64,000 nt of DNA from Legionella_A sp963772805 (GTDB taxonomy: Bacteria > Pseudomonadota > Gammaproteobacteria > Legionellales > Legionellaceae), in assembly GCA_963772805.1 (NCBI GenBank), contig CAVYYU010000008.1:62001-126000 (forward strand), in the 5' to 3' direction. Shown here one piece after another: positions 35,752-44,369 of this stretch; the stretch's first letter is position 1, and each line of letters opens with the position of its first letter. Below the pieces are notes generated by a model. That model searched no databases, was not told the DNA's origin, and worked only from the letters and a program-made list of their open reading frames with translations. A program made the position numbers and the translations under genes.

Positions 35752-36378
35752 TTGACTGAGCGCACACGCATTAAAATGTGCGGCATGACCCGTGCTGAGG
35801 ATATTGCACATGCGTTGGCGCTTGGTGTGGATGTCATTGGCGTGATTTTTTACGCGCCCAGTGCGCGCAGCGTGACGGTAGAGGCTGCAAAAACACTGTT
35901 GCAAAATCTGCCTTTATCTGTTGATACGGTAGCCGTATTTGTTAATCCACAAGCCTCTTTTGTGCAACAGGTCATTAATAAATTGCCTATTAACACGCTG
36001 CAGTTTCATGGTGATGAATCAGCTGAATTTTGTGCACAATTTGCCCGTCCCTATATTAAGGCAATGCATGCCGAATCCACGCAATGTATTGAAAAAATCA
36101 TAAACGATCATCAAAAGGCTGCTGCAATACTGCTTGATACGCCATCAACAACGCATCGCGGCGGCAGTGGCAAACCGTTTGACTGGCGTGTGGTGCCGTT
36201 GCAGGTTTCAGTGCCGATAATTCTCGCGGGAGGCCTTGATGCTGGCAATGTCGTGGAGGCGGTTAAAGCGTGTTCGCCTTATGCTGTTGATGTGTGCAGC
36301 GGGGTAGAGGTCTTACCGGGTATAAAAGATCGGGTTAAAATGAATCAGTTTGTTAATGCATTATGGGGGAACGGATGA
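35752..36378 (+). CDS. trpF: phosphoribosylanthranilate isomerase
   Basis: Third step from chorismate to tryptophan, converting PRA to CdRP. The 208-residue TIM barrel begins at a TTG directly abutting the truA stop codon, with the GGGGGC at the end of truA as a possible ribosome site. RIKMCGMTRAEDIAHA (catalytic Cys), QFHGDE, LLDTPSTTHRGGSGKPFDW (catalytic Asp region) and LAGGLDAGNV are family motifs. The trpF stop overlaps the trpB start (ATGA). Confidence 0.95.
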   Translation: MTERTRIKMCGMTRAEDIAHALALGVDVIGVIFYAPSARSVTVEAAKTLLQNLPLSVDTVAVFVNPQASFVQQVINKLPINTLQFHGDESAEFCAQFARPYIKAMHAESTQCIEKIINDHQKAAAILLDTPSTTHRGGSGKPFDWRVVPLQVSVPIILAGGLDAGNVVEAVKACSPYAVDVCSGVEVLPGIKDRVKMNQFVNALWGNG

Positions 36379-37577
36379 GCGCGAAAGAACTTCCTGATGA
36401 GCACGGGCATTTTGGTCCCTATGGAGGCGTATTTGTTGCGGATACGCTGATGGCGGCTTTAGAGCAGTTGCAAGCCGTTTATCAACAATATCGCGACGAT
36501 CCGGATTTTTTGGCAGAATTTTCTACCGAGCTGCATGAGTATGTGGGACGCGCGACACCTTTGTATTATGCTGAGCGCCTTAGTGCCCACGCTGGTGGCG
36601 CGAAAATTTATTTAAAGCGTGAAGATTTAAATCACACCGGCGCGCATAAAATTAATAATGCCATAGGTCAGGCGCTGTTGGCCAAGCGTATGGGGAAAAA
36701 GCGCATTATTGCTGAAACCGGTGCGGGGCAACACGGGGTGGCTTCGGCTACTGTGGCCGCCAAATTAGGCCTTGAGTGTGTGGTTTACATGGGATCTGAG
36801 GATATCAAGCGCCAGGCCAGTAACGTCTATCGTATGAAATTATTGGGTGCACAGGTAGTCCCAGTCAATGCCGGTTCAAAAACATTGAAAGATGCCTTAA
36901 ACGAAGCGATGCGTGATTGGGTGGCTCATGTGGATGATACTTTTTACATCATTGGTACCGCCGCAGGTCCGCATCCCTATCCGCAAATGGTTCGTGATTT
37001 TCAATCGGTTATCGGTCGGGAAGCGCGTCAGCAATCGTTGGAAAAAACAGGGCGATTACCCGATGCACTGGTCGCTTGTGTCGGTGGCGGCTCTAATGCT
37101 ATAGGCTTGTTCTACCCTTTTTTGCAAGATGATACGGTCAAGATGTATGGTGTTGAAGCAGGTGGCAAGGGGATTGAAACAGGTCAGCATGCGGCATCGT
37201 TACTCGGTGGCAAGCCTGGGGTATTGCATGGCAATCGAACTTATTTGCTTTGTGATGAACAGGGGCAAATTATCGATACCCATTCCATTTCCGCAGGCCT
37301 TGATTACCCTGGGGTGGGGCCTGAGCATGCCTATCTTAAAGACATTGGCCGTGTGCAGTATGTGGCTATCAATGATGATGAAGCACTGGCGGCATTTCAT
37401 ATCTTGTCACGGGTTGAAGGTATAATTCCCGCGCTTGAGTCGAGTCATGCGGTGGCTTATGCCATGGAGTTGGCAAAGACGATGGATAGTGAAAAACAAG
37501 TTGTTGTTAATTTATCGGGGCGGGGCGATAAGGATATTCATACGGTGGCGAATCTGGACGGGATAACATTGTTATGA
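36375..37577 (+). CDS. trpB: tryptophan synthase beta chain
   Basis: PLP enzyme that joins indole and serine in the last step of tryptophan synthesis. A start at 36375 overlaps the trpF stop as ATGA and has GGGGGAACGG upstream; an ATG 12 nt earlier is in frame. The 400 residues include FGPYGGVFV, HTGAHKINNA (PLP Lys), AETGAGQHGV, GGGSNAIGLFYPF (phosphate site) and GVGPEHA. It overlaps trpA by 4 nt. Confidence 0.98.
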   Translation: MSAKELPDEHGHFGPYGGVFVADTLMAALEQLQAVYQQYRDDPDFLAEFSTELHEYVGRATPLYYAERLSAHAGGAKIYLKREDLNHTGAHKINNAIGQALLAKRMGKKRIIAETGAGQHGVASATVAAKLGLECVVYMGSEDIKRQASNVYRMKLLGAQVVPVNAGSKTLKDALNEAMRDWVAHVDDTFYIIGTAAGPHPYPQMVRDFQSVIGREARQQSLEKTGRLPDALVACVGGGSNAIGLFYPFLQDDTVKMYGVEAGGKGIETGQHAASLLGGKPGVLHGNRTYLLCDEQGQIIDTHSISAGLDYPGVGPEHAYLKDIGRVQYVAINDDEALAAFHILSRVEGIIPALESSHAVAYAMELAKTMDSEKQVVVNLSGRGDKDIHTVANLDGITLL

Positions 37578-38392
37578 ATCGAATCGATCAAACACTTGCG
37601 AATGCGCATGAAAGTGGTAGAAAAATACTAAGCCCCTATATCACCGCCGGTGATCCCGAGCCTGGCATGACTGTGGGCTTAATGCACGCATTGGTCGATG
37701 CCGGTGCTGATATAGTGGAGCTAGGCATCCCATTTTCTGATCCGATGGCAGAAGGTCCGGTGATTCAAGCAGCAATGGAGCGTGCACTGGCTTATCATGT
37801 GACTACGGATGATGTCTTGGCAATAGTGAAACAATTTCGTGAACGGGATAGTATGACCCCCGTGATCTTGATGGGATACCTTAACCCTATTGAGCAGTAC
37901 GGTTATCACGAATTTGCCAAACAAGCACAGCTTGCAGGCGTTGACGGCACCATCATTGTTGATTTGCCGCCAGAAGAAAGCCATGATATCGCCCCAATCT
38001 GGCAAGCGGCGGGTTTACACAGTATATACTTGTGTTCACCGACAACGACTGATGCCCGAATGAAACTGATTGAAAATTATGGTCGCGGTTATCTTTACTA
38101 CGTGTCGCTAAAAGGGGTGACTGGAGCGAGCTCGATTGATTTGAGTTCAGTAAAAATGCACTATCAATTACGCAAGACACAAACTGATTTGCCGCTACTC
38201 GTTGGATTTGGCATTAAAACACCCGCGATGGCGGCTAGTGTGGCTGAATTTGCCGATGGTGTGATAGTGGGTGCGGCTCTGATCGAACACGTATTACAAG
38301 CTTATCTCAATCAAAACGATATACTCAAAGCTGGCGCAGAAGTAATCAGCGCCATGCGCCAGGCGATGGATAATAATGGAAACAGACTATGA
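37574..38392 (+). CDS. trpA: tryptophan synthase alpha chain
   Basis: Splits indole-3-glycerol phosphate into indole and glyceraldehyde-3-phosphate and channels indole to TrpB. The 272-residue TIM barrel has the catalytic Glu in ELGIPFSDP. The second catalytic position, Asp60 of the Salmonella enzyme, is Glu here (DPMAEGPVIQ). YLYYVSLKGVTGAS and VGFGIKTPAMA are present. It overlaps trpB before it and glnS after it by 4 nt each. Confidence 0.97.
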   Translation: MNRIDQTLANAHESGRKILSPYITAGDPEPGMTVGLMHALVDAGADIVELGIPFSDPMAEGPVIQAAMERALAYHVTTDDVLAIVKQFRERDSMTPVILMGYLNPIEQYGYHEFAKQAQLAGVDGTIIVDLPPEESHDIAPIWQAAGLHSIYLCSPTTTDARMKLIENYGRGYLYYVSLKGVTGASSIDLSSVKMHYQLRKTQTDLPLLVGFGIKTPAMAASVAEFADGVIVGAALIEHVLQAYLNQNDILKAGAEVISAMRQAMDNNGNRL

Positions 38393-40044
38393 CTGACAGC
38401 AGCGAAAAACGAACACATTTTATTAGACAATTGATTACTGAGGAATTAGCGAGCGGTAAACACCAAGAGGTGATCACGCGCTTTCCTCCAGAGCCGAACG
38501 GTTATTTACACATCGGTCATGCGAAATCAATTTGCCTGAATTTTGGTCTGGCACAAGAATTTTCTGGACGTTGTTATTTACGTTTTGATGATACGAATCC
38601 CATCAAAGAAGAAGACGAGTTTGTGCATGCGATTATTGACGACGTGCGCTGGCTCGGTTTTAGCTGGTACGCAATGACGCATTCCTCCGATTACTATCAG
38701 GAATTTTATGATTTTGCTGTGCTGTTGATTAAAAACAATCTAGCTTATGTCGACAGTTTAAGCATGGAAGAAATTCGAGCTCATCGTGGAACATTGCAAG
38801 AGCCTGGTCGTGACAGTCCATATCGTAACCGCTCCATGGAAGAAAGTCTGGATATGTTTGCACGCATGAAAGCCGGTGAATTTGCTGATGGCACGCATGT
38901 GTTGCGTGCGCGCATTGATATGCAGTCCGGTAATGTGAATATGCGCGATCCAGTGTTATACCGCATTCGCCATGTGCCTCACCAACGCACAGGCAATGAC
39001 TGGTGTATATACCCCATGTATGATTACGCTCACCCGTTGTCTGATGCACTGGAAAAAATAACGCATTCCTTGTGTACCCTGGAGTTTCAGGATCATCGGC
39101 CGTTGTATGACTGGCTCATTAATAACCTGCCGGTACCTGCCAAGCCCGTACAAACTGAGTTTGCACGCTTGAATTTGTCGCATACGGTCACCAGTAAACG
39201 TAAATTGCGTGAATTGGTTGAACAAAACGCTGTAGACGGTTGGGATGATCCCCGCCTACCAACGTTGCGTGGCATGCGCAAACGCGGCTACCCGCCAGCC
39301 GCGATTCGCCAATTTTGTGAAATGATTGGTATTTCACGCAGCGATTCAGTGATTGACATGACGTTGCTTGAAGCCTGTGTTCGTGATGAGTTGAATATTA
39401 CCGCCAAGCGTGCGTTATGTGTCATGGATCCATTAAAGGTTGTGATTGAAAATTATCCAGAACAACAAGTGGAGGAACTAAGAGCCTCCTATCTGCCGCA
39501 GGATCCACAAGGTCCAAGTCGGATACTGCCGTTTAGCCGTGAGATTTATATTGAGCGTAGTGACTTTATGGAAGAGCCTGCTAAAAAATATTTCCGTCTT
39601 TCTCCTGGCGCTGAAGTTCGTTTGCGCCACGCCTATGTGGTTCGTTGCACGGATGTTATTTATAATGAGCAGGGGGACGTGGTCGAGTTACGATGCACAT
39701 ATGATCCGAACACTTTAGGCAAAAATCCAGAGGATAGAAAAGTGAAAGGGGTAATTCACTGGGTATCGGCAGCACATGCACATCCGGTTACTGTTTATCA
39801 ATATGACCGATTATTCCATGATGCAAACCCCGGCCGTGAAGATGATTTTATGCGGTTTTTGAATCATGATTCGTTGCAAGAGCAGCGCGGTCTTTGTGAG
39901 CCTTCTCTGGCCTCACAGCCGCTTAATGAGGTGTTTCAATTTGAACGATTGGGATATTACTGTGTAAATACAGTAGATAATAATCAGGTAACTGCATTTC
40001 ATCGTGTGGTTGATTTGAAGGATACCTGGGGAAAACTTGCTTGA
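38389..40044 (+). CDS. glnS: glutaminyl-tRNA synthetase
   Basis: Charges tRNA-Gln in the cytoplasm. The 551-residue protein has the class I HIGH motif in PEPNGYLHIGHAKS, the LRFDDTNP motif and a KMSKS-like loop in HTVTSKRKL (family HTVMSKRKL). The C-terminal anticodon-binding beta-barrels start near residue 345. It overlaps trpA by 4 nt (ATGA), so it belongs to the trp transcription unit, where many relatives have accD and folC. Beyond it lies a repeat-rich gap before cysS. Confidence 0.97.
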   Translation: MTDSSEKRTHFIRQLITEELASGKHQEVITRFPPEPNGYLHIGHAKSICLNFGLAQEFSGRCYLRFDDTNPIKEEDEFVHAIIDDVRWLGFSWYAMTHSSDYYQEFYDFAVLLIKNNLAYVDSLSMEEIRAHRGTLQEPGRDSPYRNRSMEESLDMFARMKAGEFADGTHVLRARIDMQSGNVNMRDPVLYRIRHVPHQRTGNDWCIYPMYDYAHPLSDALEKITHSLCTLEFQDHRPLYDWLINNLPVPAKPVQTEFARLNLSHTVTSKRKLRELVEQNAVDGWDDPRLPTLRGMRKRGYPPAAIRQFCEMIGISRSDSVIDMTLLEACVRDELNITAKRALCVMDPLKVVIENYPEQQVEELRASYLPQDPQGPSRILPFSREIYIERSDFMEEPAKKYFRLSPGAEVRLRHAYVVRCTDVIYNEQGDVVELRCTYDPNTLGKNPEDRKVKGVIHWVSAAHAHPVTVYQYDRLFHDANPGREDDFMRFLNHDSLQEQRGLCEPSLASQPLNEVFQFERLGYYCVNTVDNNQVTAFHRVVDLKDTWGKLA

Positions 40045-40050
40045 ACTCGT

Positions 40051-40122
40051 ACTCATTCTCCTTTGCGGGAGAAGGTGCCTGACAGAGCTTGCCCCCGCAG
40101 AGGCGGGGGCGGATGAGGGGTG
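40051..40122. repeat. GC-rich double-hairpin intergenic repeat
   Basis: Two stems lie in tandem: TTCTCC/GGAGAA (about 40055-40072) and GCCCCCGC/GCGGGGGC (about 40091-40110), enclosed by CTCAT/ATGAG. The composition, much richer in GC than its surroundings, is like the dispersed palindromic repeats found between gammaproteobacterial genes. It may also end transcription after glnS. Confidence 0.55.
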
Positions 40123-40150
40123 TTAAATTAGAAATACCGCTCACTTTTCC

Positions 40151-40337
40151 AGTACCGTTTCGATTTGGTTTTGACATATGGTATTGTACAAAATGATCGT
40201 TATTTATTCGTACTGTAGGTTGGTGCTGAGCGGTAGCGAAGCCCAACAGTCGCGGCACGGGAGGCGCCCTTGTTGGGCTTCGCTACCGCTCAGCACCAAC
40301 CTACAACAACCTGTCAAAATTAAATGGAAACGGTACT
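40151..40337. mobile_element. 187-bp MITE-like element with 26-bp terminal inverted repeats
   Basis: The ends AGTACCGTTTCGATTTGG... (40151-40176) and ...TTAAATGGAAACGGTACT (40312-40337) are inverted repeats of 26 bp with three mismatches. The middle is a 90-bp palindrome of the REP-like family (40215-40304) with perfect 34-bp arms. It encodes no protein. Parts of the same flanks accompany the copies at 14011, 28792 and 42681. It lies between glnS and cysS and could shape the cysS promoter. No target duplication is evident. Confidence 0.8.
40215..40304. repeat. REP-like palindrome, perfect 34-bp arms
   Basis: Core of the 187-bp element. The arms starting GTAGGTTGGTGCTGAGCGGT are perfectly complementary over 34 bp around a 22-nt GC-rich loop. 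A strong cruciform or RNA hairpin is expected. Confidence 0.93.
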
Positions 40338-40372
40338 AGCAGGGAAAACATAATGTGAAGAAAGAGGTCGAT

Positions 40373-41731
40373 ATGTTACACGTTTATAATTCACTGAAAC
40401 GTAAAAAAGAGCTTTTCATACCCATTACGCCTGGCAAAATCGGCATGTATGTCTGTGGAAACACAGTGTATGATCACTGCCACCTCGGCCATGCGCGCTC
40501 TATGGTTTGCTTTGACGTCATCGTGCGTTTTTTACGTGCACAAGGTTATGCCGTGAATTATGTCCGCAACATCACCGATATTGATGACAAAATTATTGTT
40601 CGCGCCAATGAGCGCGGCATATCCATTCAGGAATTAACCACCTATTATATCGACGCGATGGATGCTGATTCACGCGCTTTAAATATACTGCCTCCTGATT
40701 CAGAGCCAAGAGCGACGACCCATGTTGATTCAATTATACGCCTTACCCAACGCTTGATTAAAACAGGCCATGCCTACGTGAGTGATAATGGTGATGTTTG
40801 CTATCAAGTGGAGCGCTTTGCTGACTACGGCAAGTTGTCACATAAAGATTTGGATGGGCTGGTGGCCGGTGCACGCGTTGAGATAGCGTCAGGAAAGCGA
40901 TCGCCACTTGATTTTGTAGTATGGAAAATGGCAAAAGCAGATGAGCCAAGCTGGCCATCGCCTTGGGGAGCTGGCAGGCCAGGGTGGCATATTGAGTGCT
41001 CTGCCATGGCAATCGATGAGCTGGGTGAGCAGTTTGATATTCATGGTGGCGGGCTAGATCTGCAATTTCCACACCATGAAAACGAAATCGCACAAAGTGA
41101 AGGTGCTACCGGTAAACAGTTTGCCAATTACTGGCTGCATGCAGGCATGTTGCAAGTCAATGGTGAAAAAATGTCGAAATCAACCGGCAATTTTTTCACC
41201 ATTGCCGATGTATTAAAAAATCATCATCCTGAAGTCATTCGTTATTTTCTGCTCAGCAGCCACTACCGCAGTTCATTGAATTATTCCGAAGAGACTATTG
41301 TCAACGCTGGTAAAGCGCTGATGCGTTTATACCAGTCGCTGAAAGAGGTTGCTATTACGACGGATGAACTCGATCAAGACTGGTTGGCGCAGTTTAACGA
41401 GGCAATGAATGACGACTTCAACACGCCGATAGCCTTGTCTATATTATTTCAATTGACCACCGAACTAAATAAAACAAAATCACCAAAGCTTGCCGCAACC
41501 TTAAAACACCTTGGTGCTACACTAGGTTTACTGCAAGAGTCACCGGAAGTTTTTTTACAGTCAGGATTAGCTGATGATGACATGCAGGCGATTAACACTC
41601 TGATTGAACAGCGTCTGGAAGCAAGGCAACAAAAGGATTGGGCGAGGGCTGATGAAATTAGAAAAACACTTTTGGCACAAGGGGTCGAGCTAGAAGATGG
41701 CCCAACAGGAACTACTTGGCGGCGAGTCTAA
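40373..41731 (+). CDS. cysS: cysteinyl-tRNA synthetase
   Basis: Charges tRNA-Cys. The start ATG at 40373 (MLHVYNSLKRKK) with AGAGG upstream is preferred over an in-frame GTG at 40355. The 452 residues show the zinc/HIGH region MYVCGNTVYDHCHLGHARS, GWHIECSAM (second zinc Cys), GGLDLQFPHHENE and the KMSKS loop GEKMSKSTGNFF. It is 328 bp after glnS, separated by the MITE-like element. Confidence 0.97.
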   Translation: MLHVYNSLKRKKELFIPITPGKIGMYVCGNTVYDHCHLGHARSMVCFDVIVRFLRAQGYAVNYVRNITDIDDKIIVRANERGISIQELTTYYIDAMDADSRALNILPPDSEPRATTHVDSIIRLTQRLIKTGHAYVSDNGDVCYQVERFADYGKLSHKDLDGLVAGARVEIASGKRSPLDFVVWKMAKADEPSWPSPWGAGRPGWHIECSAMAIDELGEQFDIHGGGLDLQFPHHENEIAQSEGATGKQFANYWLHAGMLQVNGEKMSKSTGNFFTIADVLKNHHPEVIRYFLLSSHYRSSLNYSEETIVNAGKALMRLYQSLKEVAITTDELDQDWLAQFNEAMNDDFNTPIALSILFQLTTELNKTKSPKLAATLKHLGATLGLLQESPEVFLQSGLADDDMQAINTLIEQRLEARQQKDWARADEIRKTLLAQGVELEDGPTGTTWRRV

Positions 41732-41844
41732 ACGCAGATCTACTGCCATTAAGTTAAGAGTTGTTATCCACGAAATCCGTTCGGGCTGAGGAGGCGCTTA
41801 CGCCGTCTCGAAGATCAGTAAAGGACTAAAGTGCTTCCTCGCCG

Positions 41845-42120
41845 TTAGAGTATGGTACATGAGCTACAATATTTTTTTTGCTCATCATTGTCATCGCTCT
41901 CTCTTTTGCTAATAAAGGATGCCAACTGATTATGCTCAGCCCCTGTGAGCTGAGAAAGCATCATGACGACCAGATCTTTAGGAATGTAGTTATCCTCTCT
42001 ATCTATATGCAGGGACTTATACATTTGCATAATCCCTTGGTCAGCGCAGCGTTCCAATATATCTCCTTTAGGAGAATTAACAATAAGTTCATCTTGTTCG
42101 GTTTTAACATCAATTTTCAT
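41845..42120 (-). CDS. short protein with C-terminal CAAX-like box, probably a 3' gene remnant
   Basis: A 91-codon frame ending KKYCSSCTIL. The last four residues, CTIL, fit a CAAX prenylation box of the geranylgeranyl type (final Leu), with a second Cys three residues upstream and two lysines before it. The body is charged and helical (ASFISKRESDDNDEQ) and I do not recognise it. The ATG at 42120 has no clear ribosome binding site, while the frame stays open without a usual start codon for another 55 codons, to a stop at 42286-42288, beside a run of eight C (minus strand). This suggests the 5' end has been lost or shifted by a frameshift. The neighbourhood (42.3-42.8 kb) is repeat-rich and decayed. 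Confidence 0.5.
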   Translation of the reverse strand: MKIDVKTEQDELIVNSPKGDILERCADQGIMQMYKSLHIDREDNYIPKDLVVMMLSQLTGAEHNQLASFISKRESDDNDEQKKYCSSCTIL

Positions 42121-42356
42121 AACGAAAGGTAAAGCTTTTCCTAGCTTAGCTAGCTCATCCTTGGATTTAGATCTTATGTCCGACTCTTTAATTTCGATTG
42201 TACTTTGACTTGTAGGGGTATTCGCAAAAATTGCAGCCAGCTGAGCATATGTCTTAGCAGGTACGGTGAGTTGGGGGGGGAACCCTCAGGGCAAAAGCGT
42301 GCGTGAGTAAAAAACAAACAATCATGCCGTGCTCCATGACATATGCTCTATATTTT

Positions 42357-42432
42357 GACGTACTTCGGCTTGTTCGCCGGAGCCAGGAATCTAGCAAGAT
42401 CTCTGGATACCGCGCATAAAGCGCAGTACGTC
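42357..42432. repeat. 76-bp hairpin element bounded by GACGTACT/AGTACGTC
   Basis: An 8-bp perfect inverted repeat encloses internal palindromes (CGGCTTGTTCGCCG and CCAGGAATCTAGCAAGATCTCTGG). The layout resembles small palindromic intergenic elements but is a different family from the REP-like units. Only one copy is seen in the window. Confidence 0.45.
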
Positions 42433-42623
42433 GGCGTTTAGGATAATTTATCATCACTCATGATCTTGCCCTGGGGGAACCCTAATATATGAGAAAATCC
42501 TGCTTTTTTGTATACTTGTTAAAATAGCCCGAAAATTCTCCATCTCTGTATTAAAATAACTCATAAATTCAAAGATCCTTTAAACAATAATTATTATTAA
42601 TAGGTTGGGCACAATAGAATGCA

Positions 42624-42770
42624 TTTCCATTTGGTTTTGACCTGTTTTCCTGCACACAATGGTCATTGTTTATTCCTGCTGTAGGTTGGCGCTGAGCGGT
42701 AGCGAAGCCCAACAGTTGTGGCACGAGAAGCTCCCTTGTTGGGCTTCGCTACCGCTCAGCACCAACCTAC
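42624..42770. repeat. dispersed REP-like palindrome with a MITE-like left flank
   Basis: The palindrome spans 42681-42770, with arms of 34 bp differing by one base. Its left flank begins TTTCCATTTGGTTTTGACC (42624), matching the terminal repeat of the 40151 element, and continues AATGGTCATTGTTTATTC like that element. The right end is degenerate. Confidence 0.88.
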
Positions 42771-42887
42771 AACAACTTTTTGAATGTACAGTTATAATTC
42801 TAAATAATTTAGGAAATATTAAGGGATTAAATCAAGGCACTCTGCTTGATGCGTTTTGTTAAGAGGTTGTTCAACTCAAAAAGTTGT

Positions 42888-44366
42888 TTAGATACTCGTC
42901 ACCCTCAAAATCTCAGCTAGCGAAGTATCCCCTGCTAAAACACGTTTGAAGCCATCGGCACGGATGCTTGCTGATGTGGGTCGGATATACGTTTCCATTG
43001 TTTGAATGCTTTCATTACGATGGATCATGCCACGCAGTGTTTCATCCATGGTAATCAGCTCATAAATCCCTGTACGGCCACGATAGCCCAGTTGGTTGCA
43101 TTGTTCACAACCCTGCGGCTCAAACACGCTGGAGGTGTCTGTATTCTCGTTCAATCCCATTAATTCCCGCTCATCGAGGCGTAAATTATGCGGTGTACGG
43201 CAGTGTTGACATAATTTTCTAACTAAACGTTGCGCAATCAGGCCAACAATACTCGATGACAGCAGGAATGATTCTACACCCATATCATGAAGTCGGGTCA
43301 ATGCACCCAGTGCGCTATTGGTATGCAGGGTAGAGAGCACCAAATGCCCGGTCAGACTGGCTTGTACCGCAATTTCAGCTGTTTCCAGATCGCGGATTTC
43401 CCCAATCATTACTACATCCGGATCCTGACGCAAAATAGCGCGCAAGCCTTTAGCGAAGGTCATTTGTACTTTGGCGTTTACCTGCGTTTGCCCAATGCCA
43501 GGCAAATCATACTCAATTGGGTCTTCAATGGTGAGAATATTACGACTAACTTGGTTTAGCTCGGTTAACATGGCATAAAGTGAGGTGGTTTTACCTGAGC
43601 CAGTGGGGCCTGTGACTAACAATATTCCATGCGGTTGTGCAATCATCTGGCGTATCGTCACCATGGTATCCTTTGCCATACCCAATAAGCCTAAATCCAG
43701 CTGTGCTGCCTGTTTGTCCAAAATACGCAACACAATGCGCTCGCCGTGATTCGAGGGCAGGGTCGAGACGCGTACGTCAATATTATGACCACCTATGCGC
43801 AGTGCAATGCGGCCGTCCTGGGGGATGCGTTTTTCAGCTATGTCCAGTTTGGCCATCACTTTAACGCGAGAGATAACCAACGGTGCAATACCGCGCTGTA
43901 TCTCAAGCACTTCCTGCAATACACCATCAACGCGATTGCGTACCAGCACGCGATTTTCATAGGTTTCAATGTGAATGTCGGATGCTTTTTGCTTGATTGC
44001 TTGCGTAAACAGGGCATTGAGCAGGCGGATAATAGGGGCATCATCCTGATTGTCTAACAAATCTTCGCTTACGGGTAAGTCGCCTGCGAGTTTTGCCAGG
44101 TCAAAATCATCCTCCACTCCCTCCGTTGCATCGAGTATTGACGATTGCGATTGATAAAAACTGGCCAGATGTTGTTGATATTCGGTTGCGTCTACTTCAT
44201 GTAAACGCAGCTCACATTGCAAAATACGTTTGATTTCAGCGAAAACCTGTAACGGGGTATTCGGGAGGTGATGAACAAGTGCCATACCATCAGCGTCGAT
44301 ACCTGCAGTAACGACGCCGTGTTTTTTAGCAAAGAGATACTGTATGCGCTGTTCCTTTATCTCCAT
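42888..44366 (-). CDS. gspE: type II secretion ATPase GspE
   Basis: Cytoplasmic hexameric ATPase that powers the type II pseudopilus. The 492-residue protein has the N-terminal GspE domain, the Walker A motif GPTGSGKTTSLYA (about residue 250), the Asp box IEDPIEY, Walker B QDPDVVMIGEIRD, the His box GHLVLSTLHT, and a tetracysteine zinc site (CQHC and CEQC, about 385-425) that separates GspE/PilB from PilT. It begins 3 nt after the gspD stop codon. Other gsp genes are not in the window, as in Legionella, where lspDE are separate from the rest. Confidence 0.95.
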   Translation of the reverse strand: MEIKEQRIQYLFAKKHGVVTAGIDADGMALVHHLPNTPLQVFAEIKRILQCELRLHEVDATEYQQHLASFYQSQSSILDATEGVEDDFDLAKLAGDLPVSEDLLDNQDDAPIIRLLNALFTQAIKQKASDIHIETYENRVLVRNRVDGVLQEVLEIQRGIAPLVISRVKVMAKLDIAEKRIPQDGRIALRIGGHNIDVRVSTLPSNHGERIVLRILDKQAAQLDLGLLGMAKDTMVTIRQMIAQPHGILLVTGPTGSGKTTSLYAMLTELNQVSRNILTIEDPIEYDLPGIGQTQVNAKVQMTFAKGLRAILRQDPDVVMIGEIRDLETAEIAVQASLTGHLVLSTLHTNSALGALTRLHDMGVESFLLSSSIVGLIAQRLVRKLCQHCRTPHNLRLDERELMGLNENTDTSSVFEPQGCEQCNQLGYRGRTGIYELITMDETLRGMIHRNESIQTMETYIRPTSASIRADGFKRVLAGDTSLAEILRVTSI

Positions 44367-44369
44367 AAA

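Larger units (their letters stand above)
42286..42887. other. 600-bp decayed, repeat-rich intergenic region
   Basis: No credible gene is present. It holds a hairpin element (42357-42432), a REP-like palindrome with part of its MITE flank (42624-42770) and AT-rich sequence. A 67-codon minus-strand frame (42254-42457) crosses the hairpin element and has no coding support. Confidence 0.6.

Noticed and set aside
42254..42457. 67-codon minus-strand frame in the repeat-rich gap
   Set aside because: It crosses the palindromic element at 42357-42432 and the homopolymer tract, and shows no coding pattern.
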